Assembly (NCBI GenBank): GCA_036381835.1
Contig: DASVCA010000214.1
Coordinates: forward strand, 1 to 25,195
Source: DASULK01 sp036381835
GTDB taxonomy: Bacteria; Actinomycetota; Actinomycetes; Mycobacteriales; Micromonosporaceae
DNA: 25,195 nt
Direction of reading: 5' to 3'
This document shows positions 12,936-20,409 of this stretch, one piece after another. Positions within the stretch are counted from its first letter, which is position 1. Every line of letters begins with the position of its first letter. Position numbers and translations under genes: made by a program. The notes beneath the pieces were generated by a model. It did not search any database. It worked only from the letters and a program-made list of their open reading frames with translations, and was not told the DNA's origin.

Positions 12936-14917
12936 CGGGACCGAGAATCACGATGAACAGTTTTGCAGCAGACAGTCGGCGGTCGGTTGCCCGTCGGGCG
13001 GGCACCTGGATCGCTGCCGTACTCACCGGGCTCACCGTCGCCGCAACGCCCGCAGCGTCGGCGGCTGCGGATCCGGCGGGCAGCCTCACCGTATCCGGGT
13101 TGGAAGCGGCTCCCGGCGTGGTTCGCTTCCTGCTCACCGCCCGTGATCTACCACTCAACACCACCCTCGATCCGTCAACGGTGACCGTCGCCGTGGCCGA
13201 TCACACGCTGCCGGCGGAGGCGGATCGAGTCAGCAGCTCGGTGAGCGAGCTGCCGCCCCGAGCACTGATGGTGATTATCGACGTCAGCGGCTCGGTGGCC
13301 GGGGAGCGGCTGGCCGCGGCCCGCGAAGCCGCCCGACAACTGGCGGTGACGCTCCCCGACGACGTACGACTCGGGCTGATCGCGGTCGCCGACCAGCCGC
13401 GCGTACTGCTCGTGCCGACCGCCGATCGGGCCGCTTTCACCGCCGCGCTCGGGGAGTTGGCGGCGCGGGGCGCCACGGCGCTGTACGACGGAGTGCGGCT
13501 GGCCGTGGCCACCTTCGACGAAATCGGATTCGGCCCTGAGTCGGATCGCCGGCTGCTGGTGCTTTCCGACGGCGTGGACACCAGGTCGACGCTGACCCTG
13601 GAAGAGTTGAGCACCGAATTGGAGCGAACCGCCGTTCCGGCCGACGTGGTCGCCTTCCGTGCCACCGGAGCCGGGCGACGCAACTTGCAGACCATAGCTC
13701 AGGCGAGCGGCGGAAATCTGCTCACCGCCAGCGACAACACGGCGCTTGCCGAGCAGTTCCGGGCTGCGGCCACCACCTTCTCCGTCATCCTCGCCGTGGA
13801 AGCGAAGGTGCCGAACGCGCTGGCCGAGCGTGCCGCCGAACTCACCGTCACGATGGAGATCGCCGGCCGGCCCGTGGGCACCTCCGTGCCGGTGACGTTC
13901 GGCGAACCGGTGCACGACCCGACGGTGACGTCACCGGCACCGCCGAGACCGCTGCCGAGCTGGGCGCTCTGGATGATCGCCGGAGTGTTCTTCGTCAGCC
14001 TGCTCGTGCTGGTCCTCGCGCCGACCTGGCCCCGCTCGACGAAGGAGCAGCGGATCCAGCAGATCAGCCAGTTCGGCCCGGCTCGGTCGATCCCGCCACC
14101 GCGGCCTGTCGAGACGGCCTCGGGTCTTACCAGGACCGCTCTCGCGGTCAGCGAATCCTTCGTGCGCTCCCGCAACCTGGAAAGCCGGATCATCCTGCGC
14201 CTCGATCAGGCTGGCATGCGGTTGCGCCCACACGAGTGGGTGCTCATTCAGGGGTGTGCCGTGGTAGCGGGCGGGGCGCTCGGCCTGGCCCTGTTCAGTT
14301 GGCTGGGCCTGCTGATCGGCGTCCTGTTCGGTGGGCTCGGTCCGCGCTTGTACCGGTCGATGCGCGCAGACCGTCGGACACAACAGTTCGCCGAACAGTT
14401 ACCGGACGTGCTGCAGCTGGTCATCGGCTCGCTCCGCTCCGGTTTCTCGCTCGAACAGTCGCTGGACACCGTGGTACGGGAAGCGGCCGAACCGGTCGCC
14501 GCCGAGTTCGCGCGAGCGTTGGCCGAGCACCGGCTCGGCGCTGACATCTCGCAGGCATTGGAACGGGTGACGGAGCGGACCAGGAGCGAGGACCTGCGGT
14601 GGGTGGTCATGGCGGTACGGATTCAGCGTGAGGTCGGTGGCAATCTCGCCGAGGTGCTGCAGACCGCGGTGGAGACGATGCGGGAGCGCGCCAGGCTGCG
14701 CCGGCACGTCCGGTCGCTGAGTGCCGAGGGCCGGCTTTCGGCCTGGGTGCTGATCGCTCTGCCGATCGCGCTCGGCGCGTTCATGTTCACTTTCCGTCGG
14801 GCGTACATGCAGCCCCTGTTCACCGAACCCCTCGGTGTGGCGATGCTCGTGATCGGGTTGCTGATGTTGGGCGTTGGTGTGATCTGGATCACTCGAGTGG
14901 TAAAGGTGGAGGCCTGA
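12932..14917 (+). CDS. tadB: VWA-TadB fusion: Tad inner-membrane platform protein
   Basis: Fusion protein of 661 aa. Residues about 22-46 form a signal segment. Residues 110-290 form a von Willebrand A domain with a complete metal site: DVSGS (117-121), Thr182 in GATALYDG and Asp213 in LSDGVDT. A Pro-rich linker (331-342) leads to a membrane helix (343-364). The C-terminal part is TadB: helices at about 436-474, the type II secretion F domain (about 485-610, LPDVLQLVIGSLRSGFSLEQSLD and REVGGNLAEVLQTAVETMRER), and helices at 604-622 and 634-656. The VWA part should face outside and the F domain the cytoplasm. Ordinary TadB is ~300 aa. The ATG at 12932 overlaps the cpaF stop; an in-frame ATG at 12953 is possible. 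Confidence 0.93.
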   Translation: MTGPRITMNSFAADSRRSVARRAGTWIAAVLTGLTVAATPAASAAADPAGSLTVSGLEAAPGVVRFLLTARDLPLNTTLDPSTVTVAVADHTLPAEADRVSSSVSELPPRALMVIIDVSGSVAGERLAAAREAARQLAVTLPDDVRLGLIAVADQPRVLLVPTADRAAFTAALGELAARGATALYDGVRLAVATFDEIGFGPESDRRLLVLSDGVDTRSTLTLEELSTELERTAVPADVVAFRATGAGRRNLQTIAQASGGNLLTASDNTALAEQFRAAATTFSVILAVEAKVPNALAERAAELTVTMEIAGRPVGTSVPVTFGEPVHDPTVTSPAPPRPLPSWALWMIAGVFFVSLLVLVLAPTWPRSTKEQRIQQISQFGPARSIPPPRPVETASGLTRTALAVSESFVRSRNLESRIILRLDQAGMRLRPHEWVLIQGCAVVAGGALGLALFSWLGLLIGVLFGGLGPRLYRSMRADRRTQQFAEQLPDVLQLVIGSLRSGFSLEQSLDTVVREAAEPVAAEFARALAEHRLGADISQALERVTERTRSEDLRWVVMAVRIQREVGGNLAEVLQTAVETMRERARLRRHVRSLSAEGRLSAWVLIALPIALGAFMFTFRRAYMQPLFTEPLGVAMLVIGLLMLGVGVIWITRVVKVEA

Positions 14918-15852
14918 TGGACCTGATCGCGTCCGTGCTCCTTGTCGGCGCCGCGACCGCTCTCTTCGTTGGAATAGCCCTCGCTGTCGTTGTGGTGGTC
15001 ACCACAAGCTTCAGCCGTATCGGTGTGGCGAAGGGCCTGAGTGCGATCGACAAGGTCTATTCGGCTGGTGCGGCAAGTCCCGCCGAGGAGGCTTTCGGTG
15101 ATCGGGTCGTCACCCCCCTCGCTAAGGGGATGATGAGGATCGGCAGGGCCCTCACACCGGCCGGCACGGTGAGCCGGTTGCGTCGGTGGCTCGACTACGC
15201 GGGAAATCCGCCCTACTGGACGGTCGAGCGCGTCTACGAAGTCAAGGGCATAGGGCTCATCGTCGTTGGTGCGGTCGGTACCGTCATCGGACTTTTCTTC
15301 GAAGGTGTCGGCCCGGGCCCGCTGATCGGTGCGGCTGTGGGCGCGGTGCTCGGCTTCTACCTTCCCGACCTGATCATTTATGAGATCGGTCACCACAGGC
15401 AGGAGGCGATACGTCGTTCGCTGCCGGACGTTCTTGACACGCTCACCGTGAGCGTCGAAGCCGGTCTCGGGTTTGACGCGGCGATCGCGCAGGTCACCCA
15501 GCACGGCCAGGGGCCGGTGCCGGGTGAGTTCGCCCGGACGTTGCAGGAAATGCAGATCGGTATGAGCCGGGCAGCGGCTATGCGGGCGCTGGCCAAGCGG
15601 ACCAGCGTGACCGAGTTGCGCACCTTCTGCGCGGTTGTCGTACAGGCCACCGAACTCGGTATCCCCATCGCGAACGTGTTGCGTGAGCAGGCTAGAGAGA
15701 TGCGGATCAGACGCCGGCAGCGGGCCGAGGAACTGGCTCAGAAGGTGCCGGTGAAGATCTTGTTCCCGTTGGTGTTCTGCCTGCTCCCGGCGCTGTTCAT
15801 TGTGGTCATCGGCCCAGGCGTCCTGAACATTCTGCGCAGCGGCATCCTTTAG
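14917..15852 (+). CDS. tadC: Tad pilus platform protein TadC
   Basis: Second inner-membrane platform protein of the Tad system, 311 aa, partner of TadB and of the CpaF ATPase. An N-terminal helix (about 3-30) is followed by a cytoplasmic stretch and helices at about 112-150. The type II secretion F domain has the signature RSLPDVLDTLTVSVEAGLGFDAAIAQV, then ELRTFCAVVVQATELGIPIANVLREQ. C-terminal helices are near 285-305 (ILFPLVFCLLPALFIVVIGPGVLNIL), the usual TadC ending. The ATG overlaps the tadB stop by one base (TGATG). It is the last gene of the Tad locus; a large inverted repeat follows directly. Confidence 0.95.
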   Translation: MDLIASVLLVGAATALFVGIALAVVVVVTTSFSRIGVAKGLSAIDKVYSAGAASPAEEAFGDRVVTPLAKGMMRIGRALTPAGTVSRLRRWLDYAGNPPYWTVERVYEVKGIGLIVVGAVGTVIGLFFEGVGPGPLIGAAVGAVLGFYLPDLIIYEIGHHRQEAIRRSLPDVLDTLTVSVEAGLGFDAAIAQVTQHGQGPVPGEFARTLQEMQIGMSRAAAMRALAKRTSVTELRTFCAVVVQATELGIPIANVLREQAREMRIRRRQRAEELAQKVPVKILFPLVFCLLPALFIVVIGPGVLNILRSGIL

Positions 15853-15903
15853 CCCACCCGCTGCCGCCCGTCACGCGTGGACCCACGGCGGCTGCGGGAT
15901 GGG
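15853..15903. terminator. Bidirectional terminator between tadC and xerC
   Basis: A large imperfect inverted repeat lies immediately after the tadC stop, between convergent genes. CCCGCTGCCGCCCGT at 15857-15871 pairs with ACGGCGGCTGCGGG at 15885-15898, with one T-T mismatch and one bulged C. Outer CCCA (15853-15856) pairs with TGGG (15900-15903). It can end transcripts from both sides. Confidence 0.65.
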
Positions 15904-15945
15904 CACGCCTTGCCTCTCGGCCGGTGTCACCCGCGTCTGCGCCGA

Positions 15946-16884
15946 TCAAGCGCGTGGGTGGGCCTGTCGGTAGGCTTCCCGCAGCCGCTGCATCGAGACG
16001 TGGGTGTAGATCTGGGTGCTCGACAGCGAGGCATGGCCGAGCAGTTCCTGCACCGTTCGTAGATCGGCACCCCCTTCCAGAAGATGCGTTGCGGCGGAGT
16101 GCCGGAGACCGTGGGGGGTGGTGTGCGGTAGGCCCGCTGCCGCTGCGTAGCCGCGCACCAGTCGCCGGGCCACCGTCGGCTGCAACCGCCCGCCGCGGGC
16201 ACCCAACAGCAGCGCATCGCCGCTGGCGGCGACCGCGAGACGCGGCCGCCCCGATCGCAGCCAGTCGTCGAGCGCCGCCTCGGCTGGGACACCGTACGGG
16301 ACGGCGCGTTCCTTGCCGCCCTTGCCGAGCACCCGCACCAGTCGCCGGCCCCGGTCGACGTCACCCACGTCCAGCCCGCAGAGTTCGCTGATCCGCACTC
16401 CGGTCGCGTAGAGGAGTTCGAGGAGAACGCGATCGCGCAGCCGCAGGGGGATGGTCTCGTCGCCCGGCGCCTCGACGAGCCTGGCGGCCTGGTCCGCACG
16501 AAGCACGGACGGGAGCCGGCGCTGCGCCTTGGGACTCGCCAAAGCCGCACCGACATCGACGGCGAGCAGGCCGGCACGATGCGCCCAGGCGCTGAACGCA
16601 CGGGCCGAGGCGGCCCGCCGCGCCAGCGAACTCCGAGCCGCGCCGAGGGTGCGCAGCCGGGCCAGCCAACTGCGCAGTACGCCGAGATCGAGATCGCCAA
16701 GGGTGGCTCGCCCCATCCGTGCGGCGTGATCCAGCAGTGAGACGATGTCTGCGACGTACGCACGCACGGTCTGCGCGGACCGGTTCTCCACCCCCGCGAG
16801 GTGCTGGGCGAACTCGTCCACCGCCTCGCGCAGCGGCGGTGGCAGCCTCTCGTGCCTGGCCCGGGTACTGTCCTCGGCGCTCAT
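15946..16884 (-). CDS. xerC: Tyrosine recombinase XerC
   Basis: Site-specific tyrosine recombinase resolving chromosome dimers at dif with XerD. The N-terminal core-binding domain (REAVDEFAQHLAGVENRSAQTVRAYVADI) is followed by the catalytic domain with all six residues: Arg164 (TGVRISEL), Lys191 (GKGGKERAVP), His258 and Arg261 (HGLRHSAATHLL), His284 (LGHASLSSTQIY) and nucleophile Tyr293, numbered from the ATG at 16884. This start gives 312 aa. A TTG at 16920, overlapping the dprA stop (TTGA), would add 12 residues and is also plausible. It is the last gene of the yraN-comM-dprA-xerC minus-strand run. As a conserved chromosomal xerC it is not evidence for an integrated element. Confidence 0.93.
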   Translation of the reverse strand: MSAEDSTRARHERLPPPLREAVDEFAQHLAGVENRSAQTVRAYVADIVSLLDHAARMGRATLGDLDLGVLRSWLARLRTLGAARSSLARRAASARAFSAWAHRAGLLAVDVGAALASPKAQRRLPSVLRADQAARLVEAPGDETIPLRLRDRVLLELLYATGVRISELCGLDVGDVDRGRRLVRVLGKGGKERAVPYGVPAEAALDDWLRSGRPRLAVAASGDALLLGARGGRLQPTVARRLVRGYAAAAGLPHTTPHGLRHSAATHLLEGGADLRTVQELLGHASLSSTQIYTHVSMQRLREAYRQAHPRA

Positions 16885-16916
16885 CGCTTCGACGTTGCCG
16901 ATCGTGGGCGGGCACG

Positions 16917-18143
16917 TCAACCCGCCATCCCGGAGCCCGCCGTCGGCGGTTGTTCCTTGAGGGTCGGTGCGAGGGCGTACCCGTCGTCCCGTCTGACCAG
17001 CAGACCGAGATCTTCCAGCGCGGACAGCTTGCGCAGCGTCGTCCGGAGCTCTACGCCGGCACGGGCGGCCAACTCCTGCGCATCGAGCGTGCCACGGCGC
17101 GGTAGCGACTCCAGCAGCAACGCCGACTCGTCGTCGAGCAGATCCCGCGGATGCCGCGGCCCACGCGGCGGCTGGGCCAGGTCGTCGCCGATCCGCCCCA
17201 CCTCCTCGACGATGTGCGGCACCCCGGTGACCAGCCGCGCCTCGGGGTACTCCCGGAGCAGCTCATGGCAGCCGACGGACATGGCCGACGTCACCGGGCC
17301 GGGCACCACCATCGACGGACGGCCGATCCCCAAAGCCCGGCGCAAGGTCTGGGTGGCTCCGCTGCGCGCGGCGGCTTCGACCAGGACGGTGCCCGCCGTC
17401 GCCGCGGCGATGACGCGGTTGCGGATCAGGAACCGCGGCCGCAGCGGAGCCGCCCCCGGGGGCCACTCGCTGATCAGTAGACCGGCGTCGGCGATGCGGT
17501 CGAACAGCGCGGCGTTGCCGGCCGGATACGGGCGGTCGATGCCGCAGGCGAGAACCGCAACCGTCGGCCTGCCGCCGGTCAGCGCGCCGCGGTGTGCGGC
17601 GGCGTCGACGCCGTACGCCCCACCGGAGACCACGGTCCATCCCCGCTCCGCGAGTCCGTAGCCGAGGTCGGTGGCGACGTGGGTGCCGTATGACGTGGCC
17701 GCGCGTGCCCCGACCACCGCCACGGCTCGATCGAGGGTCTCGCCGAGCGGCCACGGGCCTCGTACCCAGATGCACAGCGGCGGCGCGGTCTCCCGGTCGA
17801 CCCGGCGGCTGTCGTCGGACGCTCTCAACCGGATCAGGTCACCCACCTGCGTGGGCCATTCCTCGTCCTCGGGCACCACCAGCCGGGCACCGAGCCGTCG
17901 TGCCTGCCGCAACGCCAACTCCGCCATTCGCTGCGGATCACCGGCGGCGAGGCGTGCCGCGACCGCGGCGCGTAGCCGAGGTTGCGGCACATCCCCGGCG
18001 AGGAGTCGCTGCAGCGCAACGACCGGCCCGGAATCGGCGACCAGGTCGTACACCGACCAGGTGCCGGGTTCGGCCAGCCAGGTGAGGGCCGCCCGGGCGA
18101 GTCGAGTCTCGTCGCCGGCGGCACGGTTGACGGAACCGGTCAT
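16917..18143 (-). CDS. dprA: DNA-processing protein DprA
   Basis: Cytoplasmic protein that protects incoming single-stranded DNA and loads RecA during natural transformation; widely kept in bacteria not known to be competent. The Rossmann-like DprA domain is intact: VAVVGARAATSYG (141-153), VVSGGAYGVDAAAHRGAL (171-188), TVAVLACGIDRPYPAGN (194-210), LISEWPPG (223-230), and RFLIRNRVIAA (237-247). Residues about 335-400 form a C-terminal winged-helix domain (TLDAQELAARAGVELRTTLRKLSALEDLGL). The N-terminal ~85 residues include a helix-hairpin-like Ala/Leu-rich region. Length 408 aa. The ATG overlaps the comM stop by 4 nt (ATGA), so the genes are translationally coupled. Confidence 0.95.
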   Translation of the reverse strand: MTGSVNRAAGDETRLARAALTWLAEPGTWSVYDLVADSGPVVALQRLLAGDVPQPRLRAAVAARLAAGDPQRMAELALRQARRLGARLVVPEDEEWPTQVGDLIRLRASDDSRRVDRETAPPLCIWVRGPWPLGETLDRAVAVVGARAATSYGTHVATDLGYGLAERGWTVVSGGAYGVDAAAHRGALTGGRPTVAVLACGIDRPYPAGNAALFDRIADAGLLISEWPPGAAPLRPRFLIRNRVIAAATAGTVLVEAAARSGATQTLRRALGIGRPSMVVPGPVTSAMSVGCHELLREYPEARLVTGVPHIVEEVGRIGDDLAQPPRGPRHPRDLLDDESALLLESLPRRGTLDAQELAARAGVELRTTLRKLSALEDLGLLVRRDDGYALAPTLKEQPPTAGSGMAG

Positions 18144-19660
18144 CCGATCTCCCCCGTACGCAGTTGTGTTGCCTCGTCCACGTCGTCGGCACCGGGTCGG
18201 TCGCGTCCGTCCAGGTCCGCGATGGACCAGGCGATCCGAATGATTCGATCGAAGCCTCGGGCGGAGAGGGAGCCGCTATCCAGTCGTCGGCGCAGGGCCC
18301 GAGTGTCGTGGTCGGGTAGTCGCCACGGCCGGCCGCGCAGGCGGGGGCCGGGTACCTCGGCGTTCACCCGCCAGCCGTGGGCTGCCCATCGGGCCGCGGC
18401 GGCCGCCCGCGCCTTCGCCACCCGCTGCGCCACCGTCGCCGACGACTCGGGAGGCGGGCCGGAGGCCACCAACTCCGCCGCCCGCAGCGGCGGCAGGCTC
18501 ACCTGTATGTCGATGCGGTCGAGCAGCGGCCCGGAGATCCGCCCGAGGTACCGGCGGCGGGCCAGCGGGGTGCACTCGCAATGGGTGTCGCCGGCCGGTT
18601 TCGCGCACGGGCACGGGTTCGCCGCGAGCACCAACTGGACGCGAGCCGGATACTCGGTGCTGCCTTGCGCCCGAGTCAGCAGTACGCGGCCGTCCTCCAA
18701 CGGTTGCCGCAGCGCGTCCAGGGCCCGGCTGCTGAATTCCGGTGCCTCGTCGAGAAACAGGACCCCGCGGTGGGCCAGCGACACCGCGCCGGGGCGGGCC
18801 AGCCCGGACCCGCCGCCGACCAGCGAGGCCACCGTAGCCGTATGGTGCGGCGCCTGGAACGGCGGCCGGCGAAGCAGTCGTCCATTCGGCGGCAGCAGGC
18901 CCGCGATCGAGTGCAGCGACGTCACTTCCAGTGCGGCGTCGTCGTCGAGTTCCGGCAGGATGGAGGGCAGCCGCTCGGCCAGCATCGTCTTCCCGGCACC
19001 GGGTGGGCCGAGCAGCGCCAGGTGATGGCCGCCCGCGGCGGCCACCTCCAACGCCCGTCGTCCCAACCATTGACCGGCGACGTCGATGAGGTCCGGCCCG
19101 TCGGGGATCGGGACCGCCTGTGGCTCGGGCGGGTCCAGTAGCCGCCCACCCGTGCGTACGAACGCGATCAGGCGGTGCAGGTGATCCACCGCTCGGACCC
19201 GCACACCCGGTACGACCGCCGCCTCGGCCGCGTTGGCCAGTGGCACCACGGCCCGGGTGACGCCGGCGCGGGCGGCTGCGGCGACCATCGGCAGCACGCC
19301 GCGCACCGGGCGAACCGTACCGTCCAGGCCCAACTCGCCAAGGAGGACCACACCATCCAGCGGGGCCAGCGGAAGTTCTCCGGCGGCTCCGAGCAGCACC
19401 GCCGCAAGCGCCAGGTCGAACGCCGACCCGTGCTTGGGGAGGGTGGCGGGGAGCAGGTTCACCGTGATCCGGCGATTCGGCCAGGTCTGGCCGGAGTTGA
19501 CGATGGCCGCGCGGACCCGGTCGCGCGCCTCATTGAGCGCGGTGTCGGGCAGACCGGACAGCACCACGGTGGGTAGACCTGCGGACAGATCGGCCTCCAC
19601 CTCAACCAGGTGGCCGTGCAGCCCGACCAGACCGACGCTCAACACCTTCGCATAGCTCAT
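18140..19660 (-). CDS. comM: ComM/YifB family AAA+ ATPase (Mg chelatase-like)
   Basis: AAA+ protein of 506 aa. In Vibrio and other transformable bacteria ComM is a hexameric helicase that extends branch migration during integration of transforming DNA. The N-terminal domain is the LonC-like fold (GLPTVVLSGLPDTALNEARDRVRAA, RITVNLLPATLPKHGSAFDLALA). Walker A is GPPGAGKT (218-225) and Walker B is LFLDE (301-305). A Cys cluster NPCPC...CEC (Cys350, 352, 361, 363) is a likely zinc site. A C-terminal Mg-chelatase helical domain (LSARGFDRIIRIAWSIADLDG) completes the family layout. The ATG at 19660 gives the standard MSYAKVLSVGLVGL start. It is coupled to dprA downstream and separated by 182 nt from yraN. 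Confidence 0.95.
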   Translation of the reverse strand: MSYAKVLSVGLVGLHGHLVEVEADLSAGLPTVVLSGLPDTALNEARDRVRAAIVNSGQTWPNRRITVNLLPATLPKHGSAFDLALAAVLLGAAGELPLAPLDGVVLLGELGLDGTVRPVRGVLPMVAAAARAGVTRAVVPLANAAEAAVVPGVRVRAVDHLHRLIAFVRTGGRLLDPPEPQAVPIPDGPDLIDVAGQWLGRRALEVAAAGGHHLALLGPPGAGKTMLAERLPSILPELDDDAALEVTSLHSIAGLLPPNGRLLRRPPFQAPHHTATVASLVGGGSGLARPGAVSLAHRGVLFLDEAPEFSSRALDALRQPLEDGRVLLTRAQGSTEYPARVQLVLAANPCPCAKPAGDTHCECTPLARRRYLGRISGPLLDRIDIQVSLPPLRAAELVASGPPPESSATVAQRVAKARAAAAARWAAHGWRVNAEVPGPRLRGRPWRLPDHDTRALRRRLDSGSLSARGFDRIIRIAWSIADLDGRDRPGADDVDEATQLRTGEIG

Positions 19661-19842
19661 CCGGTCTCGACCCCGTCCCCGATGCGTCCAGTGATCGTCA
19701 TGCTCGTCCTGGTCATGGCAGCGACGATGCGATGCGCGGGGGACCGCGTGGGTTCGTGGCCGGCGGACTGTGGACGATCGGGCCGGTTGTGGACGAGTGG
19801 AAGCATCGGCATCGGTGTGCTATCGCTGCGGCCGGTGGCCGG
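19661..19842. other. Gap between yraN and comM
   Basis: No supportable gene. The 182 nt between the yraN stop and comM start are wide for this operon and may hold a separate promoter for comM-dprA-xerC; I see no convincing -10/-35 pair. It contains two TGTGGACGA direct repeats at 19769-19777 and 19788-19796. Confidence 0.4.
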
Positions 19843-20202
19843 TCAGAACGCGCCGCGGATGTGGTTGAGCCGCGGTGCTCCCGCCGCGGGAAGCAGCACC
19901 TCGATCACGTCGAAGCGCACCTCGCGTGGGCGTGCTTTGTTGTCGGTCATCCACTGCGCGGCCAAACGGCGCAGCCGGCGTGCCTTGGTGGGCAGCACCG
20001 CCTCGGCGGGCGTGCCGAACGCCGTGCTGCGCCGCGTCTTGACCTCGCAGAACACGAGCACGTCGCGCTCCCAGGCGATGATGTCGATCTCGCCGAGGGA
20101 ACAGCGCCAGTTGCGGGCCACGATCCGCAACCCGGCGGCGGTCAGGTGGATCGCGGCTCGTCGTTCCCCGTATGCGCCGAGGGCCTGTCGGGCTGTCGTC
20201 AT
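19843..20202 (-). CDS. yraN: UPF0102 (YraN) nuclease-fold protein
   Basis: Small YraN/UPF0102-family protein of 119 aa with a PD-(D/E)XK-like nuclease core. Visible motifs are LGAYGERRAAIHLTAAGLRIVARNW, then the catalytic-looking SLGEIDIIAWERDVLVFCEVKTRRS, with Glu38, Asp40, Glu53 and Lys55 in the arrangement GEID...EVK. The last ~50 residues (AVLPTKARRLRRLAAQWM) are the usual basic helix. The function is not firmly established; a Holliday-junction-resolvase-like role has been proposed from the fold. The ATG at 20202 gives the normal N-terminus (MTTARQALGAYGE). It is first in the minus-strand run with comM, dprA and xerC, the same grouping as in most actinobacteria. Confidence 0.93.
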   Translation of the reverse strand: MTTARQALGAYGERRAAIHLTAAGLRIVARNWRCSLGEIDIIAWERDVLVFCEVKTRRSTAFGTPAEAVLPTKARRLRRLAAQWMTDNKARPREVRFDVIEVLLPAAGAPRLNHIRGAF

Positions 20203-20409
20203 GCGTTGACGGTTACCGGCCGGCTTGCAGGTCAGGGGGCGGGTTCGGCGGGCGGCTGTGGAGAACCGCATGCTGTGGACGGCCGGACAGCCGGGTGTTT
20301 CGCCGCTAGCGGGTTGCGAAATAGGTGTAATGGGATAAAACAGGGAACAGCCGGTATGTCGGTTTCGTGCCTGGCGTTCACTCCACGTGCTCGCATACCG
20401 TGCCACTCC
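20203..20409. promoter_or_regulatory. Divergent intergenic region between yraN and the membrane protein gene
   Basis: A 207-nt region holding the start signals for two divergent genes. It contains an unusually AT-rich patch at 20318-20341 (GATAAAA at its end), with TTGCGA at 20314-20319 as a possible -35 element 15 nt before GATAAA. This is suggestive only. It is also one edge of the apparent inverted block. Confidence 0.3.

Noticed and set aside
7554..15852. Secretin (RcpA) or pilotin genes within the Tad locus
   Set aside because: None found. All frames are taken by the listed genes, consistent with a monoderm Tad system.
15946..16884. xerC as a phage or integrative-element integrase that brought in the Tad locus
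   Set aside because: Sequence and operon with dprA-comM-yraN mark it as the conserved chromosomal xerC. No attachment repeats or other mobile-element genes were seen.
19769..20280. TGTGGAC-type repeats (19769, 19788, 20274 and a variant near 20257) resembling reversed DnaA boxes
   Set aside because: Each differs from the actinobacterial box at the last positions, spacing is irregular, and there is no origin context (dnaA, dnaN) here.
19732..20409. A plus-strand frame open from 19732 into the membrane protein gene, giving a 499-aa product
   Set aside because: The upstream part lies antisense to yraN and the yraN-comM gap. The family-like hydrophilic start and open spacing favour the GTG at 20410 (or ATG at 20356).
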